This document shows, piece after piece, positions 11,444-19,354 of a DNA stretch of 64,000 nucleotides (positions within the stretch are counted from its first letter, which is position 1; the number at the start of each line of letters is the position of its first letter). Origin of the DNA: a bacterium (lineage in GTDB: Bacteria > Elusimicrobiota > Elusimicrobia > Elusimicrobiales > UBA9959); contig JAJYNO010000026.1 in NCBI GenBank assembly GCA_021786295.1, positions 62,001 to 126,000 of the forward strand, given 5' to 3'. The position numbers and the translations under genes were made by a program. The notes under the pieces are model-generated. The model saw only the letters and a list, made by a program, of their open reading frames with translations, was not told the DNA's origin and did not search any database.

Positions 11444-12283
11444 TCAGCGCTGGAGCTCGTAGGAATAGAGGATGTAGAGCAGCGCCCGGCCCGCGAAAGC
11501 CGGAGCCATGAAGGATTCCGTGCCTGAGGCGCTTTTCAGCGCCGCCCGCGCCGCCCAGTAGGCGGCGGTCGGGCCGGTCAGGTCGCGGGTCAGACGGAGC
11601 CTCCAGCCGGAGCCGGCGGCCCCTTTCAGGTACTCCTCCCCGGAATGTATCCGCGTGACGTAGGCCTTATCCGCCAGCGCGGCGTACCTGCGCCCGAGTC
11701 GGTGCGCCGAATTGCGCGTCCAGGCTATCACCACCAGCCTGGCGCCGGGTCTTGCCACGCGGGCCGTTTCCAGGAAGAAAGCCGGCAGGTCGGGCACATG
11801 CTCGGTGGACTCGCAGGCCCAGACCAGGTCGAAGGAACCTCTCCCGAAGGGCAGGTCCAGCATGGAGGCCTTCGAAAAACGCACCCGTCCGGAGAGACCG
11901 CGCGCCCGGGCGGCGGACCTGGCGGCCGAGGCCTGATAGCCGGATAGCGTGACGCCGCGCACGGTCAGGCCCGGATGCCGTCCCGCCAGCAGCAGGCTGG
12001 ATCCGCCCCGGCCGCAGCCGGCGTCCAGCAGACTGGCGCCGGGGCGCGGCCTGCCCAGGTATCTGAAGCCCAATTTGGCCAGCGCCGTCTCGGAATCGTG
12101 TATCATCCTTTCCGCCCCTCCGGGGGAGGCCTTGGCGAGGCGCCGCAGGAAGGAGGCCCTGTCGGCCACCAGGCCGTTGTGGTGGTGTATTATCCCGTCC
12201 GGGGCCAGACGCCAGTTGAAGTCCCTGCGCTTGGAGTCGTAGAGGGCCGCCACCTTGGCCAGCCAGGGGTCCCCGGCCCTCAC
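11444..12283 (-). CDS. SAM-dependent C-methyltransferase, tocopherol/GPP-methyltransferase type
   Basis: A 279-residue class I methyltransferase. The N-terminus carries IIHHHNGLV, resembling the HHH segment of geranyl-diphosphate 2-C-methyltransferases. The SAM motif is LLDAGCGRGGSS, followed by VRGVTLSGYQ, LPFGRGSFDLVWACES, EHVPDLPAFF and RVARPGARLVVIAW, the pattern shared by gamma-tocopherol methyltransferase and GPP/FPP C-methyltransferases. It is the last gene of the isoprenoid operon and overlaps the preceding gene by four bases. In this context an isoprenyl diphosphate or a prenylated ring is the most likely acceptor, which is inference. It converges on the ABC-HDAC gene with a 39-base gap in which no clear terminator is seen. 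Confidence 0.85.
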   Translation of the reverse strand: MRAGDPWLAKVAALYDSKRRDFNWRLAPDGIIHHHNGLVADRASFLRRLAKASPGGAERMIHDSETALAKLGFRYLGRPRPGASLLDAGCGRGGSSLLLAGRHPGLTVRGVTLSGYQASAARSAARARGLSGRVRFSKASMLDLPFGRGSFDLVWACESTEHVPDLPAFFLETARVARPGARLVVIAWTRNSAHRLGRRYAALADKAYVTRIHSGEEYLKGAAGSGWRLRLTRDLTGPTAAYWAARAALKSASGTESFMAPAFAGRALLYILYSYELQR

Positions 12284-12807
12284 GCGGCCTCCTTCAGCGC
12301 GGCAGCGAAAGCGATGGCCAGGCGCCGCGCCGAGGCGGACGGGCGGAAACGCCCGCTCGGCCCGGCCCCCCGCCCCGCCAGCGCCATGGCGGCCGGCATA
12401 GCGGCCATCTCTCCCGAGAACGCGGCGTGCAGGGCCAGCGCGGCCCGGGCCGGCAGCCGCTGGCCGGAAAAGAGGAAGAAGCGGGAATAGTTCCCCAGAG
12501 CCATCGCGAAATTCAGGGTCATAGGCACGTCCATACCCGGCAGCGGTCCTGCCCCGCGCGCGTAAGCCAGGGCTATCTCCTGGGAGGCCTGCCAGAGGCG
12601 CAGCGACATGCCGAGGCGGCGGCGCAGCTGGGACGGGAGGGAGCGCGGGAGCTCTTTTTCAGCCGGGACCGCCCTGCGGCAGAGCCGCGAGGCCGGTCCG
12701 AAGAAGGCGGCGCGGGCGGCCCGCGGATCGCAGGAGAAAGGCAGGGAACCCAGGACGGCCCTGTGCCAGGCCGGCACCGAGCGCCTGACCGGGAAAAGGG
12801 CCCTCAT
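12280..12807 (-). CDS. Uncharacterised helical protein in the isoprenoid operon
   Basis: 175 residues, rich in Ala, Leu and Arg and predicted all-alpha. No DDxxD motif and no recognisable catalytic motif. The stretch LWQASQEIALAYARGAGP, then NFAMALGNYSRFFLFSGQ, loosely recalls the helix after the GQ..E segment of isoprenyl diphosphate synthases, so it could be a degenerate, non-catalytic relative or small subunit; this is weak. It overlaps the MfnB-like gene upstream and the methyltransferase gene downstream by four bases each, so it belongs to the pathway operon. Function unknown. Confidence 0.7.
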   Translation of the reverse strand: MRALFPVRRSVPAWHRAVLGSLPFSCDPRAARAAFFGPASRLCRRAVPAEKELPRSLPSQLRRRLGMSLRLWQASQEIALAYARGAGPLPGMDVPMTLNFAMALGNYSRFFLFSGQRLPARAALALHAAFSGEMAAMPAAMALAGRGAGPSGRFRPSASARRLAIAFAAALKEAA

Positions 12808-13532
12808 CCGCCGAAGGCCTCCAGCACAGAGGCCAGCCGGGCGGCGCTCACCGGGCGGGAACGGTCGGAACCGAGGCAGACGGCGCCGCGCAGGCCGACT
12901 ATATCCGGCCCCAGCTCCCGCAGAGCCGGCAGCATCCTCACGCCGACGGAGCCGGCGAGGGCGGTCTTAAGGCCGGCGGCGCGGGCCAGGCGCAGGAAGC
13001 GCGCCAGTTCCGGGCGCGTCATGTTGTCGAAGAGGGAACGTCCGTCCTTCAGGGCCGTGTCCAGCATGACGGCGGCGGCTCCGGCCTTCTTGGCCGCGCG
13101 CACCAGGGGCCAGGGGGCCAGCCCGCCGAAACGGCGCCAGTCAGCGTAGCCGGCTATGACCGGCAGCGCGCGCGGGGCCGCCGAGCGTACGCCTTTCACC
13201 ACCGCGCGGGCCAGTTCGAAGGCGCGTTCCTCGGTCCTGACGCCGTAGAGCCCGGCCTTGACGTAATCGGCGCCTATCGAGGCCGCGGCGTAGGCGGCCA
13301 GCGCCGCGGTACCGGGCTTGAAGTCCAGGTCCCCGATCGCCGCGCTGAACTTTACGGGATAGCGGCGCAGCCGGCGCACCACCCCGGCCAGCACCCACGG
13401 GAAATTGGCCCCCAGCGATCCTTCCCCGACGTTCTTGAGGTCCAGGATATCGGCACCGCCGCGGGCCACTACCAGGGCCTCGCGCAGGTCCACGGGGCTG
13501 ACCAGGAGCTTAATTTTATTTGTCGCGTTCAT
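12804..13532 (-). CDS. mfnB: MfnB homologue, (5-formylfuran-3-yl)methyl phosphate synthase family
   Basis: 242 residues, matching the length and sequence pattern of MfnB, which makes 4-(hydroxymethyl)-2-furaldehyde phosphate from two glyceraldehyde-3-phosphates in methanofuran synthesis. The N-terminal block LLVSPVDLREA, GGADILDLKN and EGSLGANFPW is diagnostic. D31, K33, K92 (YVKAGLYG), D158 and K162 (MLDTALKDG) line up with the residues described as catalytic in Methanocaldococcus jannaschii MfnB (Asp25, Lys27, Lys85, Asp151, Lys155; numbering from memory). No other methanofuran genes (mfnA, C, D, F) are nearby. Instead it is embedded, with a 17-base overlap, in an operon of isoprenoid enzymes, so the furan is probably used for another product. 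Alternative: a related lyase with a changed substrate. Confidence 0.88.
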   Translation of the reverse strand: MNATNKIKLLVSPVDLREALVVARGGADILDLKNVGEGSLGANFPWVLAGVVRRLRRYPVKFSAAIGDLDFKPGTAALAAYAAASIGADYVKAGLYGVRTEERAFELARAVVKGVRSAAPRALPVIAGYADWRRFGGLAPWPLVRAAKKAGAAAVMLDTALKDGRSLFDNMTRPELARFLRLARAAGLKTALAGSVGVRMLPALRELGPDIVGLRGAVCLGSDRSRPVSAARLASVLEAFGG

Positions 13533-14571
13533 CGGCCATGTAATACGCCAGAGAGCGGAGCAGCGAAAGTTCCCGCCTGCGCAGGCGGCAGGAGCCCAGC
13601 TCGCTGAGCGCCCGGCGGCGGAACGCGCCTATCATGCGGCGGTTCTCCTCCAGCGCTCCGCTCCGGCGGACTATATCTATAACATTTTTAAGGGCGGCCG
13701 TGGAAATGGACGCGTCCCCCAGCGCCGCCCGCAGCGCCGCCCGCAGCGCCGGGGAGGAAAGGCGGATGGCGGTAAGGTAGAGATACGTGTACCGCCCCGA
13801 GGTTATATCGTCGGCCAGCGGCTTGCCCCAGGCTTCTGAACGCGGGAAGAGGTTCAGCTCGTCGCCGTGCAGGTGGTAGGCCATGCCGAGCCAGGAGCCC
13901 GCCGCCTCGAAGCGCGGCAGTTCCCGGCGGGCGCAGCCTCCCAGGAGCGCCCCTATCCTGAAGGGGCCGTTGAAGGAGAGGAAACGGATGCGGTCCCAGC
14001 TCATGGAGAGGTACTCCTCCGGCGACGGCTCCCTGCGCCCCGCCGTCCACCAGAGTTCCGCGGACTGGCCGTAACCGTAGGCGAATATCTCCGAGGAGAG
14101 AGAGCGGAGTATGTACTCCCGGCGCCAGTCCTCCAGCCGCAGGGACGGGGAAAGGAAAACGCGCCAGGCCCAGTTGTAGGACGCCTGATAGGCCAGGTAG
14201 GCGTTCTTCTCTCCGTACAGCCTGTGCGTCGCTGGCCCTCCGCGGCGGAGGCCGGAGCCGTCTATGATGTCGTCGAAACTTACCGTGGAGGCCTCCATCA
14301 GCTCGACGGCCCCGAGGACCTCCTCGTAAGCCGCAGGCGCCTTGCCGAAAGCCTCCAGCAGCAGGCGGGTTATCAGCGGGCGCAGCAGTTTCCCCGGGCG
14401 CTCGAGGTAGAGCCGCGCGGGCGCGTTGATCCGGCGGAGGAGGGAGGCGGAGGGACGGAGACCGGCCGCCCTGAGCCAGTCCGCGGGAAAGGCGCGGGGA
14501 AAGGCGGCGCGCGAGGCCCGCAGCAGCTGCGGCAGCGCCGCGGCGTAATAGGCCGCCAGTGCGGGGGACAT
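13516..14571 (-). CDS. Polyprenyl diphosphate synthase homologue with altered second motif (IDS-C)
   Basis: 351 residues. The first aspartate-rich motif is intact (SFDDIIDGSGLRRGGPATH: DDxxD and the following RRG). The LERPGKLLRPLI segment matches the GKxxRP substrate-binding region. The second motif reads YHLHGDELNLFP followed by WGKPLADD, so the usual DDxxD is replaced by GDELN. It should bind allylic diphosphate and magnesium, but the altered second motif suggests changed IPP-side chemistry or specificity. The frame is open further upstream, but the ATG at 14571 is preferred because earlier starts lie inside the preceding gene. It contains a short tandem repeat coding ALRAALRAAL (13721-13750). 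Closest relative in the window is IDS-A. Confidence 0.85.
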   Translation of the reverse strand: MSPALAAYYAAALPQLLRASRAAFPRAFPADWLRAAGLRPSASLLRRINAPARLYLERPGKLLRPLITRLLLEAFGKAPAAYEEVLGAVELMEASTVSFDDIIDGSGLRRGGPATHRLYGEKNAYLAYQASYNWAWRVFLSPSLRLEDWRREYILRSLSSEIFAYGYGQSAELWWTAGRREPSPEEYLSMSWDRIRFLSFNGPFRIGALLGGCARRELPRFEAAGSWLGMAYHLHGDELNLFPRSEAWGKPLADDITSGRYTYLYLTAIRLSSPALRAALRAALGDASISTAALKNVIDIVRRSGALEENRRMIGAFRRRALSELGSCRLRRRELSLLRSLAYYMADERDK

Positions 14572-14609
14572 CCCGCCGCCCCGCCGGCGGAGACGGACGG
14601 GGCGGCTTC

Positions 14610-15641
14610 TCAAGACGTCCTCCCGGAGAGGCGGCGGACGAAAGCCCTGAGCGCCTCCCCGTAGCCGCCGCTCATGGCCGGAAGCAGGGCCCTGTCCAGC
14701 ACCGCCATGGCGGAGCCGGTCCTCGCAGCCGCGGCGGAACGGCAATATTCCGCGGCGCCGCTGGCGAGCATCACCTCCCGGGCGCGGGCCACGTCCGCTT
14801 CCGCGGGCGGGCTCCCGGGGGGCCGGGAATAAAGGCGGAGCAGGAAGGAGCGGTCCGCCGGAGAGGAGCGCCGCAGGGCGCGCCAGAGCAGCAGCGTGCG
14901 CTTGCCTTCCCGTATGTCGTTGCCAGGAGCCTTCCCGAAGCCGGTCCCGCCGTCGTTCTCCAGGTCAAGAACGTCGTCCATCAGCTGGAAAGCGGCGCCG
15001 AGGTGCCGGCCGAAAACGTCGATGGCCCCGAAGAGGTCGTAACGCCCGGCGAGAACGGCGGCCAGCCTGCACGGCCCCTCGGTTGTATAGGAGGAGGTCT
15101 TCATGTCCGCCAGGCGGAAATAGGCGCGCGGCGAGAATTCGCGCGGCGGCCTCCCCCGCCAGACCAGCTCCAGGTGCTGTCCCTGGAGCGCGCGCCTGAC
15201 GCCGGCATAGAACTCGCCGAATACCGGGCCGAACTCCCGCGGCCCGAGCAGACAGTTGGCGTAGAGCATCTCCGGTATGTAGGTGGCTGTGAGGTCCAGC
15301 GCGTTGATGGCTGCCTCCTCGCCGCACAGGCGGTGCAGCGCCGGGCCGCCGCGCCTCGTCTCGGCGTGGTCCATCAGGTCGTCGCGGCCGAGGCCCCAGT
15401 TCTCAAGAAGTTCGTAGGCCGCCGCAAGGCGGGAGGCCTTCCGGTAGCCCCCCCCCAGCCCGCCGGCGAACAGGCACAGCAGGACGGAGCGCAGCGCCTT
15501 GCCGCGGCGCCGCGGATAGGCGGTGATGCAGCCGCGCAGGCCGGGGGCCATGCCCGCCGTCTTTCTTTCAAGCCAACCGTCCAGGACCGCGAAGACGTCC
15601 CGGCGCACCTTCGCGGTATAGGCGTCAAGGTCTATCGGCAT
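14610..15641 (-). CDS. Polyprenyl diphosphate synthase, canonical motifs (IDS-B)
   Basis: 343 residues. Trans-isoprenyl diphosphate synthase with both aspartate-rich motifs intact: GRDDLMDHAETRRGGPALH and FQLMDDVLDLENDGG, followed by GNDIREGKRTLLL, the conserved lysine region. RRRGKALRSVL matches the GKxxR region. It is the most likely active chain-elongating synthase of the operon. Residues before the first motif (AAYELLENWGLG) do not allow the product length to be fixed with confidence. The ATG at 15641 overlaps the upstream small gene by 17 bases. Confidence 0.92.
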   Translation of the reverse strand: MPIDLDAYTAKVRRDVFAVLDGWLERKTAGMAPGLRGCITAYPRRRGKALRSVLLCLFAGGLGGGYRKASRLAAAYELLENWGLGRDDLMDHAETRRGGPALHRLCGEEAAINALDLTATYIPEMLYANCLLGPREFGPVFGEFYAGVRRALQGQHLELVWRGRPPREFSPRAYFRLADMKTSSYTTEGPCRLAAVLAGRYDLFGAIDVFGRHLGAAFQLMDDVLDLENDGGTGFGKAPGNDIREGKRTLLLWRALRRSSPADRSFLLRLYSRPPGSPPAEADVARAREVMLASGAAEYCRSAAAARTGSAMAVLDRALLPAMSGGYGEALRAFVRRLSGRTS

Positions 15642-16245
15642 AAGCCTCCCTCAGGGTCGAGCCAAGAAAGCCGCGCGGAAGAAGAAGAACGGACTCGGCC
15701 CGGGAACCGCGCGCGGGACGGCCGGCGGCGAAGGCGAGCGCGGCCTCGCGGCAAGCCCGCGCCCCGCCCTCCCCCAGGCCCAGCTCCAGCGCGCGAAAGA
15801 AGAAAGCGGCCCGCAGGGCCCAGTTCCCAGGCGAATCTTCCCTCGCCCCGCCGGGGCGCCGCAAAGACCCGGAAACGGCCGCTCCGGCCTCAACGAAGAA
15901 CCCTTCCAGCGCCCGGCGGCGCTCCACCGCGAAGCAGCGCGCGGCCAGGCGCTCGGCCAGCGAGACGGCTGAAAGCAGCAGCAGGATATCGCCCCCGCGC
16001 AGGGCGGCCGCCCCCCGCCGCCGGCAGGCCTCCCTGGACCTAAGCCAGGGCTGCTGCGCCGCCGCGAGGGCGTCCGCGGAGGCCTGCAGCCGGGCCGGGA
16101 CGCGCGTCCCCGGCCAGAGCACCCCGGCCGCCCTGCCCGCCGGGGTGCTCGGAAGGAGGAGGCGCGCCCCTGGAGGCGGCCACGGCCTGCCAGGAGGCCC
16201 GGACAGGAGGGCCGCTGCGAGCCCGGCGCCTGGGACGCGCGTCAC
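15625..16245 (-). CDS. Uncharacterised helical protein, possibly degenerate isoprenyl synthase
   Basis: 206 residues, Ala/Arg/Leu-rich. The segment AALRGGDILLLLSAVSLAER resembles the AILAGDxLLxxAFxLL helix of trans-isoprenyl synthases, and the following 60 residues could be the next helices, but the DDxxD motifs are missing. It may be a non-catalytic partner, as in heterodimeric prenyl synthases, or an unrelated helical protein. GTG start at 16245 overlapping the stop of the upstream synthase (GTGA); the 3' end overlaps IDS-B. Function unknown; the family suggestion is inference. Confidence 0.65.
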   Translation of the reverse strand: MTRVPGAGLAAALLSGPPGRPWPPPGARLLLPSTPAGRAAGVLWPGTRVPARLQASADALAAAQQPWLRSREACRRRGAAALRGGDILLLLSAVSLAERLAARCFAVERRRALEGFFVEAGAAVSGSLRRPGGAREDSPGNWALRAAFFFRALELGLGEGGARACREAALAFAAGRPARGSRAESVLLLPRGFLGSTLREAYADRP

Positions 16246-17345
16246 TTCGTCCTCCTGGCCGAAAGATAGAGAGGCAGGCGCGAAAAAATTGCGCGCGAAG
16301 CCCGCGGCAGGCCAAGCCCCGCGACGATGTCCAGGGCGCGGGCGTTGAGGGACGCGATAGCGGCTTGCGTTTCCTGCACCGCGCCGCAGTCGCGGGCCGC
16401 TCTGACGGCGCGCCGCAAAGCGCCCGGGGAAGGCTTGCCCGACAGGACGGAGTCCGCCGCTCCGGGGTCGTCCCGTTCCAGGCGAGCCAGAGCCGCGGAG
16501 GTCAGGAAGGTGGCCTTGCCGGCCAAAAAGTCGTCGCCGGGGAGCTTTCCCCAGGAGGGATCTTCCGGAAAGAGGTTGAGGATGTCGCCGCGCAGATGGT
16601 AGGCCGCGCCCAGGGTCTCCCCCAAAGCGCAGAATTCTGCTTCCCGGGCGCGAGGAAGGCCAGCGCAGACGGCCGCCGCGCCGAGCGGGCCGGCGAAGGA
16701 AAGGATCGAGATCCTGTCGCGCACGTTATCGAGATAGGCGGCCATGGACACCGGGCCGCCGGCTTCGGTCAGGAGCGGTTCCGACAGATGGCCGCGGCAA
16801 GCCCTGAAATAGTAGGAGTTCATGAGCTCGTGAAGGCGCAGCCGCTGACTGGAGCCGAGGGGCAGCGCCGGGTGGTCCGGCACTCCGAGGCAGAGATGGA
16901 AGACGGTCATGGCGGCCGAGGCCGCGCGGGGACCGTAGACCAGCTGCGCCGCGCGGGCCCCGCGCCGGCAAGGGGAGGAGTCCAGGGCATCGTCGAGCAT
17001 CACGGTGGCGGACTCCATCACCTCGAGCGTCCACAACAGGGGCCGGAACGCTTCCGGGTCGCGCCCGGCCGCCTGCAGCGCCAGCATGGCCAGGTACGGG
17101 CGCAGCAGCTTGCCCGGCCTGTCCAGATAATAGCGCAGCACCGACCAGTCAGCCCGAGACAGCCCGGGCAGCCCGGGCCTCGCCAAAAGCTCCGGCACCG
17201 GGGAAACGGAATACTCTGCCAAAGCGCCCCGGATGACCGGGAGGCAGGCCCGGTAATGCCCGGCCAGCTCCGGGCCCATCTCGCCGGCCGCCGCCGGAGA
17301 TGGCTCCCCCCAGCCCGGACCGAAAGGCCTTGCGCGCCGGGCCAT
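16242..17345 (-). CDS. Polyprenyl diphosphate synthase homologue with altered second motif (IDS-A)
   Basis: 367 residues. The first motif is present as VMLDDALDSSPCRRGARA (DDxxD, then RRG). LDRPGKLLRPYLAM is the GKxxRP region. The second motif is YHLRGDILNLFP followed by WGKLPGDD, the same GDxLN variant as in IDS-C, so these two are sister paralogues distinct from IDS-B. The ATG at 17345 overlaps the UbiA stop by one base (TGATG), which decides the start over an upstream in-frame candidate inside UbiA. Confidence 0.85.
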   Translation of the reverse strand: MARRARPFGPGWGEPSPAAAGEMGPELAGHYRACLPVIRGALAEYSVSPVPELLARPGLPGLSRADWSVLRYYLDRPGKLLRPYLAMLALQAAGRDPEAFRPLLWTLEVMESATVMLDDALDSSPCRRGARAAQLVYGPRAASAAMTVFHLCLGVPDHPALPLGSSQRLRLHELMNSYYFRACRGHLSEPLLTEAGGPVSMAAYLDNVRDRISILSFAGPLGAAAVCAGLPRAREAEFCALGETLGAAYHLRGDILNLFPEDPSWGKLPGDDFLAGKATFLTSAALARLERDDPGAADSVLSGKPSPGALRRAVRAARDCGAVQETQAAIASLNARALDIVAGLGLPRASRAIFSRLPLYLSARRTK

Positions 17346-18169
17346 CAGGATGCCAGCCTGCCCGCCAGCCCGCACAGCAGCATCAGGTTGGCGGAGAGAA
17401 GATAAAGTTCGAAGAACCAGCGAGGAGGGCGGAAGGCGGCGGCCGCCGCGGCGGCCATCGTCCAGAGGGTCCAGGCCGAATCAGCCCTCTCCCCGAGGAC
17501 GAGATGCCGGAGCAGGACCGGCGCCAGCAGCAAGGCCAGCGCCGCGGCCGTCGCCTTAAGACCGAGAAGCACCGGCACGCTGCGCACGCCGGCTTCGGCG
17601 TCCCCGCCGTAATCGCGCATGTCAAGTATCACGCTAAGAGCCAGGATGAACGGGATGAGCGCCCATGTCGCGCGGACCAGGGCGGCCGCGGCCGTCCACG
17701 AGAAGGCGTGGTGAAGCAGGAACGGGGCAAGAACGCCGACGCCCCAGAACGCGGCCAGGTTCACCAGGGTCTTGAGCGCCGGCACCCTCTTTATGAGAGT
17801 CACGCCGTCGACCGGGACCGCGTACAGCGGCACGAAGACCACGGAAAGGGCCAGGAGCGGGCGGAAGGGAGTATGCAGCAGGATATAGAGCGAGTCGGCC
17901 AACAGCAGCGCGGCGAAGAAGGCCGGCGGGGCTGGTGAGACCCTCAGCTCCACGGCCGGCACGTTGACGGCATCCTCCCTCTGGGAGAACCGGCGGTCCA
18001 GCAGATAGGCCAGCTGGATCATGACGGCCAGCGCGGCGCCCGCCGCGATGCCGGCGGCTTTCAGCCCGCCCATGGCCGAGGCCATGTTGAGGAAAAGCAG
18101 GAAAGCCGCCAGCGGGAGCTGGACCCGGAACGCGGAAACGAACCCGTAGACGGCGGAGAAGGCCCTCAT
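17345..18169 (-). CDS. UbiA-family prenyltransferase
   Basis: 274 residues with about eight hydrophobic helices. The second catalytic motif is clear: LDMRDYGGDAEAGVRSVPVL matches the DxxDxxxD-GxxTLP pattern of UbiA enzymes. The first motif is modified (LLDRRFSQREDAVN instead of NDxxDxxxD). It should transfer a prenyl chain from a diphosphate to an acceptor in the membrane. The ATG at 18169 overlaps the radical SAM stop by four bases and is preferred over an in-frame ATG at 18196. It lies between the radical SAM gene and IDS-A, so its donor is probably made by the synthases of the same operon; the acceptor might be the MfnB-derived furan. Confidence 0.85.
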   Translation of the reverse strand: MRAFSAVYGFVSAFRVQLPLAAFLLFLNMASAMGGLKAAGIAAGAALAVMIQLAYLLDRRFSQREDAVNVPAVELRVSPAPPAFFAALLLADSLYILLHTPFRPLLALSVVFVPLYAVPVDGVTLIKRVPALKTLVNLAAFWGVGVLAPFLLHHAFSWTAAAALVRATWALIPFILALSVILDMRDYGGDAEAGVRSVPVLLGLKATAAALALLLAPVLLRHLVLGERADSAWTLWTMAAAAAAAFRPPRWFFELYLLSANLMLLCGLAGRLAS

Positions 18170-19179
18170 ATGAAGAAACGCGGTTTCTGCCCCCACACTA
18201 TAGTCTCCGGCTGCACCACCATGGCGGCCTGGACTCCGGAAAAAACGGCCGCCAGGTCGGAGACGCCTACGCCGCGGCGCAAAACGAAGAAAGGGGCCGC
18301 CAGCAAGGCCTCAAAGGGGCTCAGCCGCCTGAGCCTTCCCAGATATCGTCCGCGCCATCTGCGGCTCAGCTCCTGCGCGGCGGAAAAGAACGCCGGAGAA
18401 TGGAAACGCCTGCCGCGCCCGGAGGACACAGCGAAGAACCATTTATCCTTCCCGCTGGAGGAGGAGGGAAGGGCGGCGCAAAGGCGGAAGCCTGGCACCG
18501 CCCCCGCTAGGGCCGACAGCACGGCCCCGGCCCCGCACTCAGACTCCAGCAGCGCGGCCCGCTCCGGGCCTGAAACGCTCTCGGGAGTCTTGAAGGCCAC
18601 GAAAAGGACCAGGTCGGCGAGGTCTGGCCTGGACAGGGCCCAGGAGTAGACCGCAGGCGCCCCCCCGAGGTTGCGCCTGGATACGGTCATGTTGAAATAG
18701 CAGGAGCCTATCCCCGCGTCGCGCACCATCCTCCCGAGGCGCTCTCGCAGGGAATTCAGCTCGGCCTCGCCGGCCCCTTTCCAGCCCTCCCGGTCCTGCA
18801 TGGAGTCCACGTGAAGACAGACCCCGGCCAGGCCCGCGGACTTGAGGGCCTTCAGGAGCGCCGGGGCCAGCAGGGAACCGTTTGTGTTTACGAAGGGGCG
18901 TAGCCCGGCCCGGGCCGCGTGCCGGACCGCGTCCACGATGCTCGGGTAGCACAGCGGATCGCCTCCCGCAAAAGCCAGGACGTCCGTGCGCACCCCCGAC
19001 GCCACCGAGTCTATCTCGGCCAGAACCTCCGGCAAAGGCCTGTGCTTTCCCGGGAAATTGGAGGAAAAGCAGCCGGGGCAGTGCATGTTGCACTCCTTCG
19101 TGGGCTCAAGCCAGGTGATTATAGTGTCGGCCAGGGTCCAAGGCAGCCGGTATGGCCGCTGCTCAGCGGATAAGGTCAT
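18166..19179 (-). CDS. Radical SAM protein of the isoprenoid operon
   Basis: 337 residues. The cluster motif CNMHCPGC (near residues 30-37) is preceded by IITWLEPTKE, and AFAGGDPLCYP replaces the usual GGEP segment. The rest is a partial TIM barrel followed by a basic, hydrophobic C-terminal region (YLGRLRRLSPFEALLAAPFFVLRR in outline) that could attach to the membrane. No SPASM-type cysteine set is visible. It could carry out C-C coupling, methylation or oxidation on a lipid intermediate; nothing in the sequence fixes the reaction. It is the first gene of the coupled run reading to the methyltransferase, preceded by a leader of about 107 bases with its own -10 box. Confidence 0.82.
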   Translation of the reverse strand: MTLSAEQRPYRLPWTLADTIITWLEPTKECNMHCPGCFSSNFPGKHRPLPEVLAEIDSVASGVRTDVLAFAGGDPLCYPSIVDAVRHAARAGLRPFVNTNGSLLAPALLKALKSAGLAGVCLHVDSMQDREGWKGAGEAELNSLRERLGRMVRDAGIGSCYFNMTVSRRNLGGAPAVYSWALSRPDLADLVLFVAFKTPESVSGPERAALLESECGAGAVLSALAGAVPGFRLCAALPSSSSGKDKWFFAVSSGRGRRFHSPAFFSAAQELSRRWRGRYLGRLRRLSPFEALLAAPFFVLRRGVGVSDLAAVFSGVQAAMVVQPETIVWGQKPRFFI

Positions 19180-19292
19180 CTATTCCCCGTACCCCGCGGA
19201 AGAACGCACCCCTCCTCCGGCCGGGGGCCGGTCTTTTTCCTGGAACGGAGAGGTCTCGCGGGCTGCATCGGTAGCGCTTTCCCTTAAATGCC

Positions 19293-19298
19293 ATTATA
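19293..19298 (-). promoter_or_regulatory. -10 box (TATAAT) for the radical SAM-to-methyltransferase gene run
   Basis: On the minus strand TATAAT, giving a start near 19286 and a leader of about 107 bases to the radical SAM ATG at 19179. It gives the nine downstream genes a promoter separate from that of the kinase gene. No clear -35 box is visible. Confidence 0.5.
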
Positions 19299-19304
19299 TT
19301 AAAT

Positions 19305-19320
19305 GCCCCGCAGCCGGGGC
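19305..19320 (-). terminator. GC hairpin after the kinase gene, possible weak terminator
   Basis: Six-pair stem gccccg/cggggc with a four-base loop, 34 bases beyond the kinase stop. The following tract is AT-rich (ATTTAATATAAT) but not a true U-run, so termination would be partial; it also lies just upstream of the -10 box at 19298. Confidence 0.3.
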
Positions 19321-19354
19321 GAAGCGCCGGCCGCCTGGCCGCGGCGGAATACGT

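Noticed and set aside
12804-13532. Remnant of a methanofuran or tetrahydromethanopterin pathway
   Set aside because: No mfnA, C, D, F or H4MPT gene lies nearby, and the gene is coupled on both sides to isoprenoid-operon genes.
15625-16245. A terpene cyclase
   Set aside because: No DDxxD, NSE or DxDD motif; only a weak helix similarity to isoprenyl synthases.
18166-19179. Radical SAM gene as a tetraether-lipid synthase (Tes/MJ0619 type)
   Set aside because: The protein is too short and lacks the additional cysteine clusters expected; only the first CxxxCxxC is clear.
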